DNA of 64,000 bases from Megalonaias nervosa. Taxonomy: Eukaryota > Mollusca > Bivalvia > Unionida > Unionidae. Both the position numbers and the translations under genes were made by a program. Shown in pieces: positions 43,533-56,144 of the stretch (position 1 is the stretch's first letter; every line of letters begins with the position of its first letter). The notes under the pieces were generated by a model. That model saw nothing but the letters and a program-made list of their open reading frames with translations, searched no databases and was not told the DNA's origin. The stretch spans positions 1 through 64,000 of the forward strand of contig JAECUM010033786.1 of assembly GCA_016617855.1 (NCBI GenBank), given 5' to 3'.

Positions 43533-44159
43533 TGAGAAAACAAGAAAAGATAAGATTTAAAATCCGAGACTTGAGTAGAACTCTTGTATTAAGAAGTTCG
43601 TTACATGAATAATTCTAAGCATAAAATTCAGGATAAAAACAATTATGATTGTATTATGCTTTAATTCGTTGTATTCATTTCCTTATTCGATAATCAAACG
43701 CAGAGCATGTTCGCTACATCTTTGCTGTTTGATTTGTGTATTTTGCATGAGCCACAAACAAATTAGATTGCGTTATATCAGTGGATCACCCACTCTCTTT
43801 CACTTAAATCATCGATTACAATCTAATCCAATATAATGCTCACCACACCTACCAATCAGGAGTTAAGTAGACATTCATGTGGATTTATATGGTGTAAGAT
43901 TCCGTCCGCCGTCTCAGACTATGAAATAACAGGTGTCTTTGCTGACAAATGCGGTACCACATTTACTTTCGTTTTGAAGATGTGTAAACAAGGCTATCTG
44001 GTTTTCATATCTCTAATCATAGTTAGCTCTCGTGTATAGCAGTATCATTATTTTAGTAGATTATTGCGAAGTCGAGAACTCTGCAAACAACAAGGTAAAG
44101 TAGAACACATGGACTCATTCATTATCCTAATTACTTCTAATAATATTGATGTTGCTGAT

Positions 44160-46225
44160 ATAGGTTTGTCAACAATATTACTTCTGCCTTGTGTTTTACT
44201 TCTGGAACACTATGGAAATATACTTTATTTTTTTCTCTATTTACAAACATGCTTGCGAGAAACGGGTATTGAACCATTTGCCAAACGTTCTCATGGTGCA
44301 TTCTGAAATAAATGAATTTGTAGATTTTGTCTTAATAAAATGGAAATCAAATTATAACATTATCGCATTTTAAGTCAGGTTATTCATAATTATTTCCTCA
44401 AAGGTACGCACATAAATTGTTTGCAAAATTTTCTGAAGGTTAAAACATATTAGGATACCATACAGAGATTACTGAAAGTCATTTAACACAGAAATGTTTG
44501 AATTCAAAAGATTTCCTGCATAGTTAACTTGCACTGAAATTAGGTCAGCCTTATTTCATGCTGGCAGGATTTGGAAGAATCGGTCTTCTGAGATCAAAGT
44601 CATTTAATTTCGCCCAGGCAAGATCGCAAATGCAACAAATCCCCTTTTTCAGTATATTTTAAATAAATGTTTATTCATGAAATTCTTGTCTTCTAGTAGT
44701 ATAGATTTTGCAATCCTGGTCCCCTCAATCTGACAAAATAAGTTTGATCCACATTAAACCAGACAATCATTTTGCAGTTTAATCCCGGAAAACTCATTTA
44801 AACAAATGACACCCAGGTCCCTCGACGACTAATTTATATTTATTAAAAACAACAATACATTCATGTCATACTCTTTGATTGAAAACAAAAATCGCATACT
44901 CATTTCTGGATTGAAAAACAAAATAACTCGAGTCCGTATATCACAGTACACAATGGCGATGCCTTTGTTACACACACTAACCATGCGCAATACCAACTTG
45001 ATTTTTTCTGAAAATATAATTAAGGGCATAAATGTGTTTTGTGTAAAATAAAACAGATTTCAAAGAGTTGATAGAGCTATAGTGCGTTTAACATAACACC
45101 AGATATGCCTGTATCAAGGGATAATATGTATTTCTTTACAGGGTTCTATAGAATGAAAATTAATGACGATAACATGGTGATAAGCACCACAATCAATGAT
45201 AACAAGTTCGCTGAAAGAGTACAGTATGATGAAGTAATTAACTGCCTATCTGATGTAATTAAATACACAACGTTTGATTTGGCTACATTTAGAGTACAAT
45301 TTGAAGATCTCGTAAACTCAAAGCCAATCTACAATAATGGAAGTCAACAACAGAGATAGCATTTATGGAGTCAAAAGTTAGAATTAAAGCAAAAATCGGT
45401 GTCTTAGCGGATGAAGTAGCTGTTTTTGAAATAGCCATAGTAATGTCAAAAATTTACGTAAATGAAATGTTGACGTATCTTCCGTTGCCTTGTTGATACA
45501 GAGAATCTGTCTGTGTAAAGTATTATATTGATATTTTATGCCGTTTGATTAACTGACAGATAACAGAATTTAATTCATCTTTACCACAGTCCTGAAGTCT
45601 AGTTGTGCGGACAGTGTGCTGCGGTTGATCGGTAGTTAAGGCGTTAAGAAAAAAAACGTATGTTGAAGTGACAGAATGGGCTGACCGAATAAAATACCTG
45701 TACATTATAAAAGCAAGTGAGAAAGAGATTTCCATATATAAAATAATTCATGTTACTCATGTGGATTACTAGTAGCAAGGAGAAAATGTTTAGATGTAAG
45801 TTTATGAAACCCATAATGCTCTTAAGCAGGTGGTGAACAAGTGAAGATTGTCAGAAACTCTGTGTTCAAATAGGAAAGGAGGTTCTTATAATTAATTTTG
45901 ATTGTCAGCGATTCGGGAATTATTTGTTTGGGGAACAATTCAAACTAAACACAGACCAGAAACTAATGAGCACGCAAGACTTGGGGGATTTACCGTTACT
46001 GTACAACGATTTGCAATGTGCTTAATGAGATTCAACTTGTGGATGAAAAGAGTCTTATATTTGCTAATATACAATATAAAGGGCAAGTTTGCGCTATCAG
46101 CCAGTAAGTGAGAATACGTTCCAGACAGAGATGCATGCATTATGTTGACTTTATCATAAGTATTTTTTCGCATCACAAACTCGCTTTTAACAGATCAAGA
46201 CTGAACACCAAAAGAGAGCAATTTT
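44160..46225. other. No recognisable gene
   Basis: A frame at 45105-45359 (84 codons; MKINDDNMVISTTINDN, YDEVINCLSDVIKYTTF) is moderately protein-like but unrecognised and has no supporting context. Upstream sequence of the Gypsy relic that follows could lie here beyond recognition. Confidence 0.35.
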
Positions 46226-46229
46226 CTGT

Positions 46230-47289
46230 AGACAAGTATGTCAAGAAAACATCCTGCCTTAGTCAGGACACAAAAGTACAATGATCAGAATGGAAAGAAT
46301 GTACTGTTCATATGGTTTCTTGTTGAATGGGACACACTTAGTCACACCACAATCTTAAGAAGGTAAAATCTCAGAGAGAATTCGTGATGCTCACAAAGGC
46401 ATAGTAAGGTGCCGTGAATGGGTCGAAATATGTTTGGTGGAACCGTCTTAGCACTATCAAGCTATACTGGTTACGCAAAACGAATTTCCAACTCTGCCCT
46501 AGCAGAGATCCGCTTCACACTCGTCTGAATTACATGGAGAAAATATGTCTTGGTAATAGACAGCTTTTTCCAATACACTAAAATTGCAGAGCACGGGTTA
46601 AATGGCAATGGTCAATCTTCTGAAATATTTTCACAACACTTTATACCAGAAATATTAGTATCGGACAATGGTCGATCACGAATTTTGAAAAATGTCCAGT
46701 GCAATACAGTCCAAAATATCTGCGGAGTATTGGCCTCGCGAAATGAGCAGGGCAAACAATCAAACTGATACTGACAAAATTAGAAAATCCCTATTTAGCA
46801 CTGTTAACATACTGTGAACTCCACTGTCATGCGCGTATAGCCCGGCTGACGTTCAAAGTACAGAAAGCTACATATTTCCCTGGCACCAGAAACTCTAAAT
46901 CCAAAATGATGAAGCTTTACTAAATTGAGGACATCTGATTACATAATTAAAAATAGAGATAAGAAATAAACTATAACATACGATATCGACCGCGAGTTGT
47001 GAAAAGTCAAGATAAATGATCAAATCTGCATCAAAAGTCGACAAATATCTTGAACTATTAAATCTGAGGCTTGACAACACCACTACCGTACTTTGTAGAA
47101 ACCGATCAGGGTGTCGTACGACAAAACAGGATACATGAAATCATTTTAAGTGAGCTTGTATTGGAGTTAGTAGAACAGCAAAATGATCATGGTACATTCT
47201 CCGATCTAGTGCCTGAAATGAAAACCAATAAATACAGAAAGGATAAATTACAAGATCGGAAAGGTCATCAAGATGACGTCAGAGATTGA
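46230..47289 (+). pseudogene. Ty3/Gypsy integrase relic
   Basis: Frame pieces in order: FLLNGTHLVTPQS, GKISERIRDAHKGIVRCREW (the zinc-finger neighbourhood of Gypsy integrases), MVIDSFFQYTKIAEHGL and FIPEILVSDNGRS (first and second catalytic Asp regions), IKLILTKLENPYLALLTY, and near 47071-47150 PYFVETDQGVVRQNRIHE, the usual C-terminal 'Y.VET..G..RRNR.H' block. Heavily frameshifted; no LTR, RT or RNase H found nearby. It is unrelated to the Ty3 fragment at 21.4 kb, where no integrase lies downstream of RNase H. Confidence 0.75.
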
Positions 47290-50200
47290 ATTTGTAAACA
47301 TTGTCCCCTACGTCTCATTAGAAAAATAATGCGTCTGGGACACTTAACTTTATCTACCAATCATTTACAGTTATCATCAATGTTAGTGCTTATCATCATA
47401 ATGTTTTTCAATAGTAGTGCTTTACTTGTTTGTCTAAAATATTATCATATAACTAACCATGACTGCTAATTATATTGAGTTTAACATCCACTGACTTGAA
47501 CTCTCCGGGAAAATATTTTAAGACAGTCTGTTTGCTTTACTTCTAAATGGAATTAATGATGTGTGTAAATTGTATACAAAACACATTGTATTACAGAGCA
47601 TCATATTCATTTATGACACATAATATTACACTGTCCATCAAAGATGTCGGGGGGAAGCACAATACATATAAGTATTTCGAAGCATGACAGTTTTAAGTTT
47701 TTGGAGTGCTGCAGATGTTGAATAAACTATGCATTAGGGAATGAATTATTAAAATATGCAACACAAAGGAAAAACGAAAATGAGTCCAAAAACATCGCCA
47801 GCAAATAACAAAATGATGCACATGGAAGGAATGATAAGGCTTGGTGATGAATGAAATTACTAAATAAATGTAAACAAACAACATTCAGAAAGATAAAATG
47901 TATTCCAAATACGTCGCAAGAAAGAGGAAAATTAAATGCTTTGTAAATGACTACAATCCATTCTAAGAGATCTTAATAAAGGTCAGGAAAATCACGTATA
48001 TTTTGATTACATTGTGAGGACATTAAAGCTTCTTTCACATTTCTTTAACAAATCATGTATACTACACAATCAGTTAAATATTTTCCCTGGACAAACTTGT
48101 TACGACGTACCATTTTCAATACACTTTTAACGCCGTGTCTATATACAGATTTGAAGATGCAGCTTTTTCATAACTTCCATTTGACATCTAGTGGTAACTG
48201 AGATGTAACTATTGAAATAGATATACAGTCGCTTGCAAAATGCTACTGGAAAAATAACCTTTCATCACTGACAGAGCAAGTGTTGATATAATCGTTTCTA
48301 TCGCTATAGCTATAGTACCCATTGCTACATTCTTTTACTTAAACAGCTGTTTCAATCGGACACCTTACAGCAATTTTTCTTTGACTATTTGTTTATAATC
48401 CTCTCACTATTTTCTGTAAAGAAACTTCATCAAATGTGTTCAATGTCCAACTAATTGCGATCCTTTACTTTCAAGACGTTCTAAAAGTTCTTTGCAACTG
48501 AACCTTTTTATTTGGTTCTGTTTGATTGTTGTGTCAGCTTTATATGTTGCACTTTCAAGCTTTTAAATTCCACAGCATGACATATCCGTTGATTCCCTTT
48601 CATTTTCATTGGTTAAAAATATGTTAACTACAGGTGGAAGGTCTTCGCTTTGAATATTTTAGTGGTAATCATCAATTTTAGTCTCAGCTTCTCTTATCTG
48701 TTTACCAAATGTATTCTTACTGTCTATTGTTCAGATATCCATTTCCTCGAGTACTTGTAATGGTTGCCTGGTTGTTAATTTTTGGTTCAAGCAGATATTT
48801 GTGCTGCATTTCCTCCTCAACAGATAACAACCATTTATCGCCTTCTCCTTTCCAACCTAATTTCGTCAACAGCTCCTTTCCACTCTGTACTTATATAGTG
48901 TAAGATGCTAGCGTTCACTGATGTATCCTTTCCTCGAGATTTCAACTGTTTTTCCACTTTTACATACTAGCTTGTTTGTTTTGGATTTAAAAGTTATTTC
49001 GTTCCAAATTATATTAAATTTGCTCATTCCAAAACACCTCTTTATGCCCTAGTAGAGTAAGTCAAGAACTTTGTGTGAAACACTGACAACTTAACTTCAA
49101 TCACAATTTTCATAATGTCATATACTTTGAACTGAAGAAAATACAAGCAAGCCTCACAGCATTTGCATTTGAATTAGTATATAGATTACATTATCTTCAC
49201 AAGCAGGATTTCGAAATAAACAAATCACGGCAATCACATTCCTAAGACATTTGTTGTGCTTAAAAATGTGCCGGAGGTGTGCAGAGTACAGTACATGATG
49301 CACCGGAAGTGCTCAACACAATAATGGCTATATTTCTGCAGACGCGAGCTTTTCGTTGTTTGTAATAAATAGAGAAGAAATAGACAACAAATAAACTCAC
49401 ATACCCTTCACTACCAACGGCAGATCCTAAGCATGGCATAATTAACAACGGCCTTTGTTTCAGGTTGCAAATATTAACGAGGTTAAAAATGATTTTCTCA
49501 GATAGAACACTACAGAGAAAATCTGGAATGAACAAAATGCAAATTAATGAGCATATACATGGATTTATTGATGCTTTTTTATTTAAACATTACCATGCAG
49601 CTATAAATCGGATGACATCCAAAAAGAAGAAATACGCAAGGCAGAGAGACGACACTACCATTTAACCTTGACAAATCTGTTCCTGGCTAGCCAGCTCTTC
49701 CACGTCTATCCAGTGATCTACAAAGACGTTTCAGCAATGCCAGAAATGAATTTCTTGTCTATGTTTTAACATCATTGAAAATTGAGCGAGCAGATAATAT
49801 TATTTATGGACAAATAGATTACACTGGAGTACGCGAAATAATATTCATTGTTAGAACTCAACCAAAATTATTTCCTCAGTACTCAACCTATGACACACGA
49901 TGGAGACTTGTCTGTGCTGCGAGTTAACCTAGAACCAATACGTGATCACGTAGCCCTTTCATGTGGAGATTCTCTCGCGACTGGTGGAGGTTGTCCTTCA
50001 TCTCACAAAGTTTACGAAGACTACCGAGTCAAAGATGAGGAACAACAAATATTAAAAATGTGTATGTGTTTACAACGCGAGTTTAGTGTGCAATGAAAAT
50101 GCGTGAATGTATCATAGGAACAAACATGAAAACGTTTTTATCAGCCTGGACACATTACGACTTAGTTGTCATCTCACGAAAACACGTAATAACCTTCTGT

Positions 50201-50925
50201 TCGAATTATTCAGACTTCATCAAGGAAATCTTCCAACAGTAACTGTCCTGTTGTTGTATGAGCCGCAAAATAGTAGTCGACAAAATATATCCGTGACGAT
50301 ACCATTGACGTCAAGTTGGTTACTTATTCCTTATTCCCGATTGAATAAGGAATAAGTAACCAGTTACCGATTGAATAAGGAATAAGAAACCAGTTACTTA
50401 ATCCCGATTCAACTATTTCTACATACATTTGGTTACTTATTCGTTATTAAAATCCATTTGGCTATTCATTCTTTATTCACAATTCAATAAGTAATTGGTT
50501 ATAACTTACTTATTGAAGATTAAAAGCCCTTCAGGGCATGCATTGGTGTTGTTCTAACCCAGTTAGATAAATACGAGTGTTCTTTGGTGCCAGCTATATA
50601 CAGCTGACTGGAGACAAATCCCGGACTATGTGTAGGAAGGTGTTAGGATATTGGTGGGTATATATAATTAGTAATTTGAGATACGATTAATTAGTTGTGT
50701 TAGGTGTTTGGGTGGCGTCATGCTGTGCATGGCACGAACTAATAGTTTTCGGATTCGAAAAGCTTAATAATGACTCAAGTAAACGTGAAACCACAAAAAA
50801 AAAACAACAACATACAAGTGTGAAATTGGAGATTTCTCTTTTGTGTTCATAATGTGCTTAGAGAAGAATTATTTCAAGTATCTACGGCTTTAGAAAGCCT
50901 TCAGTTGACATCGACTGTTGTCTTG
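47290..50925. other. No recognisable gene
   Basis: Only short unrelated frames (for example 49848-50096 and 50107-50355) without motifs. A perfect palindrome near 50318 is listed separately. Confidence 0.4.
50318..50361. repeat. Perfect 19-bp hairpin with trailing partial copies
   Basis: GGTTACTTATTCCTTATTC, loop CCGATT, GAATAAGGAATAAGTAACC. Partial copies of the arm follow at about 50362-50400 and 50438-50460, so the region to about 50520 is a degenerate palindromic cluster. Confidence 0.9.
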
Positions 50926-50929
50926 ATGT

Positions 50930-52830
50930 CCTTGGAACTGGGTAAACGAGCATACGGGTAGGTGTATGAAACATGCTCATTGTGGATCAAATTTATGACC
51001 ATTTAGTACGAATTAAACCTGTACCTAAACGATGTTGATTAAAACGTCTGATGGCCAGTTTCTATTCAGGAATCCGTTCCAACAGAAGCCAAAGTCATTA
51101 CAAAAAAATTCGTTTAACCGATTTCCAGAAATTGGGGCTACATAAAGGGAGGAGGTGAGAGTATATCTTATTTATACAGGTGGGCCAATATCTCTTCTCT
51201 TTAACGAGTTTTGACATGGACCTTTCTCTGATATTTTATCTCTAGAGGATAGTGTCGAGCCACGAAAGATGTCCTGACGAATCTCATCGAGAGGAATCAG
51301 CGAATAAAGGGACAACCAACGAGTACCGGGTATGAAAAAGACGCACAATTTGGATCGATTGAAAAGATTGTAATTATTGAACCCCTAACCAGAAGATATA
51401 GATTTCAACGCCTCTTGGACAATATCTAGTTAACAGATTGCAGCCACACATTGCGATGCTTGAACCCTAACTCAGAGAATTTTGATTTCAACCCCTGTTT
51501 GAAAGTCCGTAGAGAGTGACCGATTCCAACAGTAGGAAACGTTAGAAGAAAAATCGTCGAGACGATATTGACGAATTCGCGGTTAGATCAAAGAGGTTGG
51601 GCACAATACATGCGATCAGAAGATTATACCTTACGTATATAGATGGGCCTCCATGTTTCCTCTTTAAAGAGTTCTAACAATGGACCTTCTCTGATATTTT
51701 ATCTCTGTGCGATAGAGTCCACCCACGAAGGAAGTCCTGACGAATAACGTCGATAAGTAACAACGATGGGTACCGGGTATGAACAACACTAAAATGTTAA
51801 AGATTGTATCAAAATTGTTCACTAATTGAACCTCTATTAAGAAGATTTTGATTATAACGCCTCTTGGATATTACATAAATAACAGTAGGAAAAAGTGGAA
51901 GAAAAAAACGTTGAGCCAATTTCGATAAATTCCTGGCTAGATAAAGTTAGTAGAGCACAACACACGACGTAAGACATTATATTACGTTTACATTTGGGCT
52001 AATAAGTCTCAACAATACACAGTTTTTACTTGACCCATCTTTGATATTGTAATAAATTTTGGAGTATCCGCCATTTGCATATAGCTCTCCATTTTAAGGT
52101 TTTCATAGATTTTAGTGATCACTTGTTTGATTTTGGGAAGTCGGTGTCCTCAGCCCGACTAATTAGCCAATTGCTAGGGGCAAACGTCACAGATTGCAGC
52201 TTTGTTGAGATTCCAGGATGGCATGGTTTAATTTTGTGTCCCTATAGCTGAGTAGTCCCTATTAAATTCTAACTGCATCGAAAGATTATGTGAGTCCATA
52301 TGCAGAATTTGTGATGGGTGACTGGTAAAATGTACAATAGAGTAATTGAGAACCGACGGTTTCGTTGTCTAGAGACGGCTTGTATTGTTCATATGATGGT
52401 AGATATGGTTCAAGGTTACAGACGAAATGAGGCTTTAAAGATTGATTTGACTGGCCTGAGGTAGCGCAGGTAAAAGAGTTCCGAGTTGTATATGTTCAAG
52501 GCGTGAAATATTATCGGTACCTTAAGCAAATGAAATAAGGAGAAACCATCAACTAGTGACATTGTGGTGTAGGGCGCCTTAGGGGCACCGGCTATGAAAA
52601 ACGCGCAAATGTGAATCAAATGTATCAATAGTTTGTTCTCATGGAACCCTTACTTAGAGAATTTTGATTTCAATGCCTCTTATATAGTATCGACATAAGG
52701 CCCCTTTCTAACAGCAGAAAAAGTTTAAAGAAAATTCGTCGAGCCGATTTCGAGAAACTCGTGACTAAATAAAGCAAGTCGAGCAGAACACATGCCGTAT
52801 GATTATTTTGTATTGCTCTTGACCAAATAC
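50930..52830 (-). repeat. About 370-bp repeat family, minus-oriented block
   Basis: Four to five degenerate units in the orientation opposite to the 56.1-59.3 kb block. Diagnostic pieces: GACATGGACCTTTCTCTGAT with TTTTATCTCTAGAGG near 51216, CGGGTATGAAAAAGACGCAC near 51329, GATTTCAACGCCTCTTGGA near 51402, AGCAGAACACATGCCGTA near 52783. Partly interrupted at 52060-52420 by unrelated sequence. Confidence 0.8.
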
Positions 52831-54640
52831 TCCAACAGCCCACGCATGACCAACTGGATGTTCCTCCAACAATAGAGGAGCTGAGGACGGCCATTAAACA
52901 AATGAACTGTGGCAGGGCACCTGGAAAGAATGGTATCCCAGCGGAGGTGTACAAGACTCTCAGTGAACAGACTGTAGAGGCATTCCATGATGTGCTAATC
53001 AGCATCTGGACGGAAGAGGAGATGCTAGACGACCTCCGCGACGCATTAATTGTGACCCTCCATAAGAATAATGACACACATGCGGACTGCAGTAACTACA
53101 GAGGAATCTCCTTACTCTCCTTAGCTGGCAAAATACTTTCTTGCATCATTCTCAACAAACTTATCGTGGCAGTGTCAGAAGATAACCTCCCCGAGTCTTA
53201 GTGTGGTTTTCGCCCGGACCGTAGCACCGTTGAATTGATCTTCGCAGTAAGACAAGTCCAACAGAAATGCCTTGAGCAGAACATGAATCTGTACGTCATC
53301 TTCGGGGACCTGACGAAGGCATTCGATACAGTGACATATTGTGGGTAATACTCAAGAAACTTGGTTGTCCTCAAAAGTTTACGAAACTCATCCGGCTCTC
53401 CCATGATGACATGACTGGAGAGATTCTCTCAGACAGTGAACCCTCTGAGAAATTCCCCATATCTAACGGTGTCAAACAGGGATCTGTGTACTCGCTCCGG
53501 TACTCTTCAACCTCTTCTTCACGCAGGTATTGCTCCACGCCATCCGTAACCTTGACCTTGGTATCTACATTAGATATGGCCTGGATGAATCAGTGTTTGA
53601 TTTCCGTCGCCTAGCTACAAAAGCCAAGACGCTTGAAAGACTCATCGCTGAAGCACTCTTTGCAGATGACTGTACCCTCATGGCCCATGAAGAGATTCGC
53701 CTACAGACAATTGTGGACAAGTTCTCTGAAGCCTCCAATCTGTTCGGACTCACAGTTAGCCAAGGAAATACAGAAATCCTCTTCCAGCTCGCCTCAAATA
53801 CTGTCCCTTCACAACCCTGCATCACCATCGGCGATACGCAGCTGAAGAATGTCGACAGTTTCAAATACCTAGGCAGCACAATATCCAATGATGGCTCCCT
53901 AGACAAAGAAATCACTGCGAGGATCCAAAAAGCTAGCCAAGCACTCGGAAGACTCCGAATCAATGTCTTGCAGCACAAGGACATACGCCTGTCAACAAAG
54001 ATAAATGTGAACAATGCAGTTGTCCTCACGTATCTCTTGTATGGCTGTGAAACGTGGACTGTATACCGAAGGCACATCAGTCATTTCGAACAACTCCACC
54101 AGCGCTCCTTGAGATCGATCATGAGGATCAAGTGGCAGGACCGAATCCCCCACCAGGAAGTCCTTGATAGAGCCAACACTACAAGTATCGAAGCCAAACT
54201 AATCCAGGCCCAGCTTCGTTGGACTGGCCATGTTATCTGCATGGATCAAAACAAATCCTAAAGCAGCTGTTCTTTGGAGAGCTAGTCCAATGCAACCGAA
54301 ACCAAGGCCGCCCTCACAAGAGGTACATAGACAACCTCAAGACGCACATCAAATGGGCAGACCTTCATCCCCATCAGCTCAAGCTTGCTGCCTCAGACAG
54401 AAGTCACAGGCGAGCCCTGACCAGAAAATCCAGTTCCACTTTCGCGGCTGACCGTCACCAGCGTCTTGCTGCAGATCGTGAGTGACGTCACAGAGCTGCG
54501 TCCCAGCCACCCCCAACCACCGGTGTCCTATGCCCCACCTGCAACCGCCTATGTGCATCGGAATTTGGACTCCGGAGCCGCATACGCGTCCATCGTCGAT
54601 GAGACTGCACAACATGTCTTCCTCGGCCCCCGAGAGCCTA
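52830..54640 (+). pseudogene. RTE-like non-LTR reverse transcriptase, copy 2, with C-terminal zinc finger
   Basis: LDVPPTIEELRTAIKQMN, GRAPGKNGIPAEVYKTLSEQ, LRDALIVTLHKNNDTHADCS, NYRGISLLSLAGKILSCIIL, CGFRPDRSTVELIFAVRQVQ, a frame break, ISNGVKQGSVY, then EALFADDCTLMAHEE (FADD intact, about 53660), FKYLGSTISNDGSLDKEITA and LLYGCETWTVYRRHI with WQDRIPHQEVLDRANT. The tail has QGRPHKRYIDNLKTHIKWA and, after a shift, CPTCNRLCASEFGLRSRIR followed by VH: a C2H2-type finger whose first His is Arg. Few breaks compared with the 33-kb copy, so a younger insertion. It lies inside the ~370-bp repeat block. Endonuclease domain absent. Confidence 0.88.
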
Positions 54641-54689
54641 CCAAGTATTTAAACGTTACAACCCTTTAGCAAATTTTAGTAAAACTTTG

Positions 54690-55015
54690 CAAAGCAGGTG
54701 TAGGATTAAATCGTATATATACACAAGGACCCTTGAATACCCCTATAAAGAGTTTTACATTGGCTCTTCTTGAGTTTTAATGTCTGGTAATATGTTGAAA
54801 CCACGAAATAAATTTTGACGAAGTGAGAGTAATCAGTAAAATGGCGGGGGGGGGGGGCAATTTCTTGGTATCGGATATATAAAACACGTTCAATGGCTAT
54901 CGATTGAATCAATATTTTTGTACGTAAAGATATTGTATTTCGAGAAGTTTGATTACAGCGCCTCTTGGAGAATCTATGTCTATGGATCCGTTCCATCACT
55001 GGATAGATTTATTGA
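54690..55015 (-). repeat. Fragment of the ~370-bp repeat, minus-oriented
   Basis: TTGAAACCACGAAATAAATT with TTGACGAAGTG, a GGTATCGGATATATAAAACA segment and GATTACAGCGCCTCTTGGAG match the minus-oriented unit. It contains a run of 13 G at about 54846-54858. It resumes after the RT insertion, so the RT element interrupts the block. Confidence 0.7.
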
Positions 55016-56130
55016 AAATTTCTGGGGGAGATTTCTAGAGATATGGAGCTCAATATATGTTATGTATAACAAAGAAGATAAGGAGAGCACATCTTCAGTC
55101 CTTCTCTTGCGGTGGAGAACTAAAAACGGTGTTCCAAGCTCCCGCCGCAAAGAAAGATTTGATGTCCACCCATGGCATATACATGCATCTGATGCCCTAC
55201 AAAAAGACATTTTGAAGTCCTCACCCTCTAACAATTGGAGAAACTCGCAGCCTGGAAGTTTGGCCGGGGTGACAGGCTGCGGTCCAGCTCTAGCATCTAA
55301 TAATGTTGAGGGCCACCCTTAACATGTGCATACGAGTGGCCTTCAAAGCAATTTTCCATGCCATCTTCGATCACAGAGAATTCGGTATCTTTCTCGATTC
55401 TCCTTCTTGCTCGTCTCACGTCCTTGCCTATTGCTGCCAGGGCGACGGTGAACGCGACACAGTTAGCTACCTTCAAGGCTGCCACTAGGCGCCTTAGATG
55501 GGATGGCCCTAAAATCCATCAACCGCAGAGTTGGAGGCAAGGACTTGGGGCGATGGCGAGCACATTCTCCAACTTTAACCGACTCCGGCTCCGAAAACAC
55601 TTCTTCGGCGTCTGCATGCGCGACGAGCTAGCGCGTCTGCCATGGCGAAGTGTACAAAGGTCGGCATTTTCAACCTCGGCAGCTCGCAAAACTGAGTGAC
55701 CCATTGGAAAGTTTTGGCTCTTCAAAATGGTCGCGTGCCTCTGACTTGCCCGCGGCGTCTGCTACTACTCTCTGTTCAGAAAATGTCTGACGGGCCGATT
55801 GCGATGCTAATTGCGCTCGACAACGACTGAAGCCTGGTGTGCTGATGTAGACGGCATTGTTTTTGCGCAGCTGTCAGTTGAAACAGGTCCTATCACTGCA
55901 TATAAGCCATACTGGTGGACAGCTTCAGACGCTCGCAGAGACACAGACGACTCCCTCCTAAGCGCTCTGGCGAACCTCGCCCAGTACGTGAGAAATGATG
56001 ACCTATGGAATTGCACAAGTCATTACGACGTATAGACATGAATGACCTTATTGTGTTCACCGAGACCGCCAGTAGACCAAAATTCTCTGACGTAGATTTT
56101 GTATCGCTCCTACTAAGGTCATGCGTAGTT
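55016..56130. other. GC-rich unidentified segment
   Basis: Noticeably richer in G+C than the surrounding DNA (about half, by eye) with several overlapping open frames on both strands, the longest at 55358-55699 (113 codons) and 54918-55322. None matches a domain I know. Open frames are expected in GC-rich DNA, so coding is not claimed. It separates the minus and plus halves of the ~370-bp repeat family. Confidence 0.4.
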
Positions 56131-56144
56131 GTTTAGTCAAGACT

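Larger units (their letters stand above)
37872..44160 (+). repeat. Dispersed repeat, copy 2 (expanded and interrupted)
   Basis: Collinear with 4854-8050 but twice as long. Extra length comes from an insertion of about 1.57 kb (roughly 38935-40511), expansion of the 58-bp minisatellite to about 22 units, and expansion of a 37-38-bp tandem repeat at 43388-43532. Shared right-end blocks include ATCAGTGGATCA and ATCGATTACAATCTAAT near 43780-43825. No coding capacity was found. Likely a non-autonomous element or a segmental duplication; without visible terminal repeats I cannot choose. Confidence 0.72.

Noticed and set aside
55575..55700. GVCMRDELARLP in the GC-rich segment resembles the MRDQLPK of Polinton proteases
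   Set aside because: No GTHW or Cys block follows in any frame; treated as coincidence.
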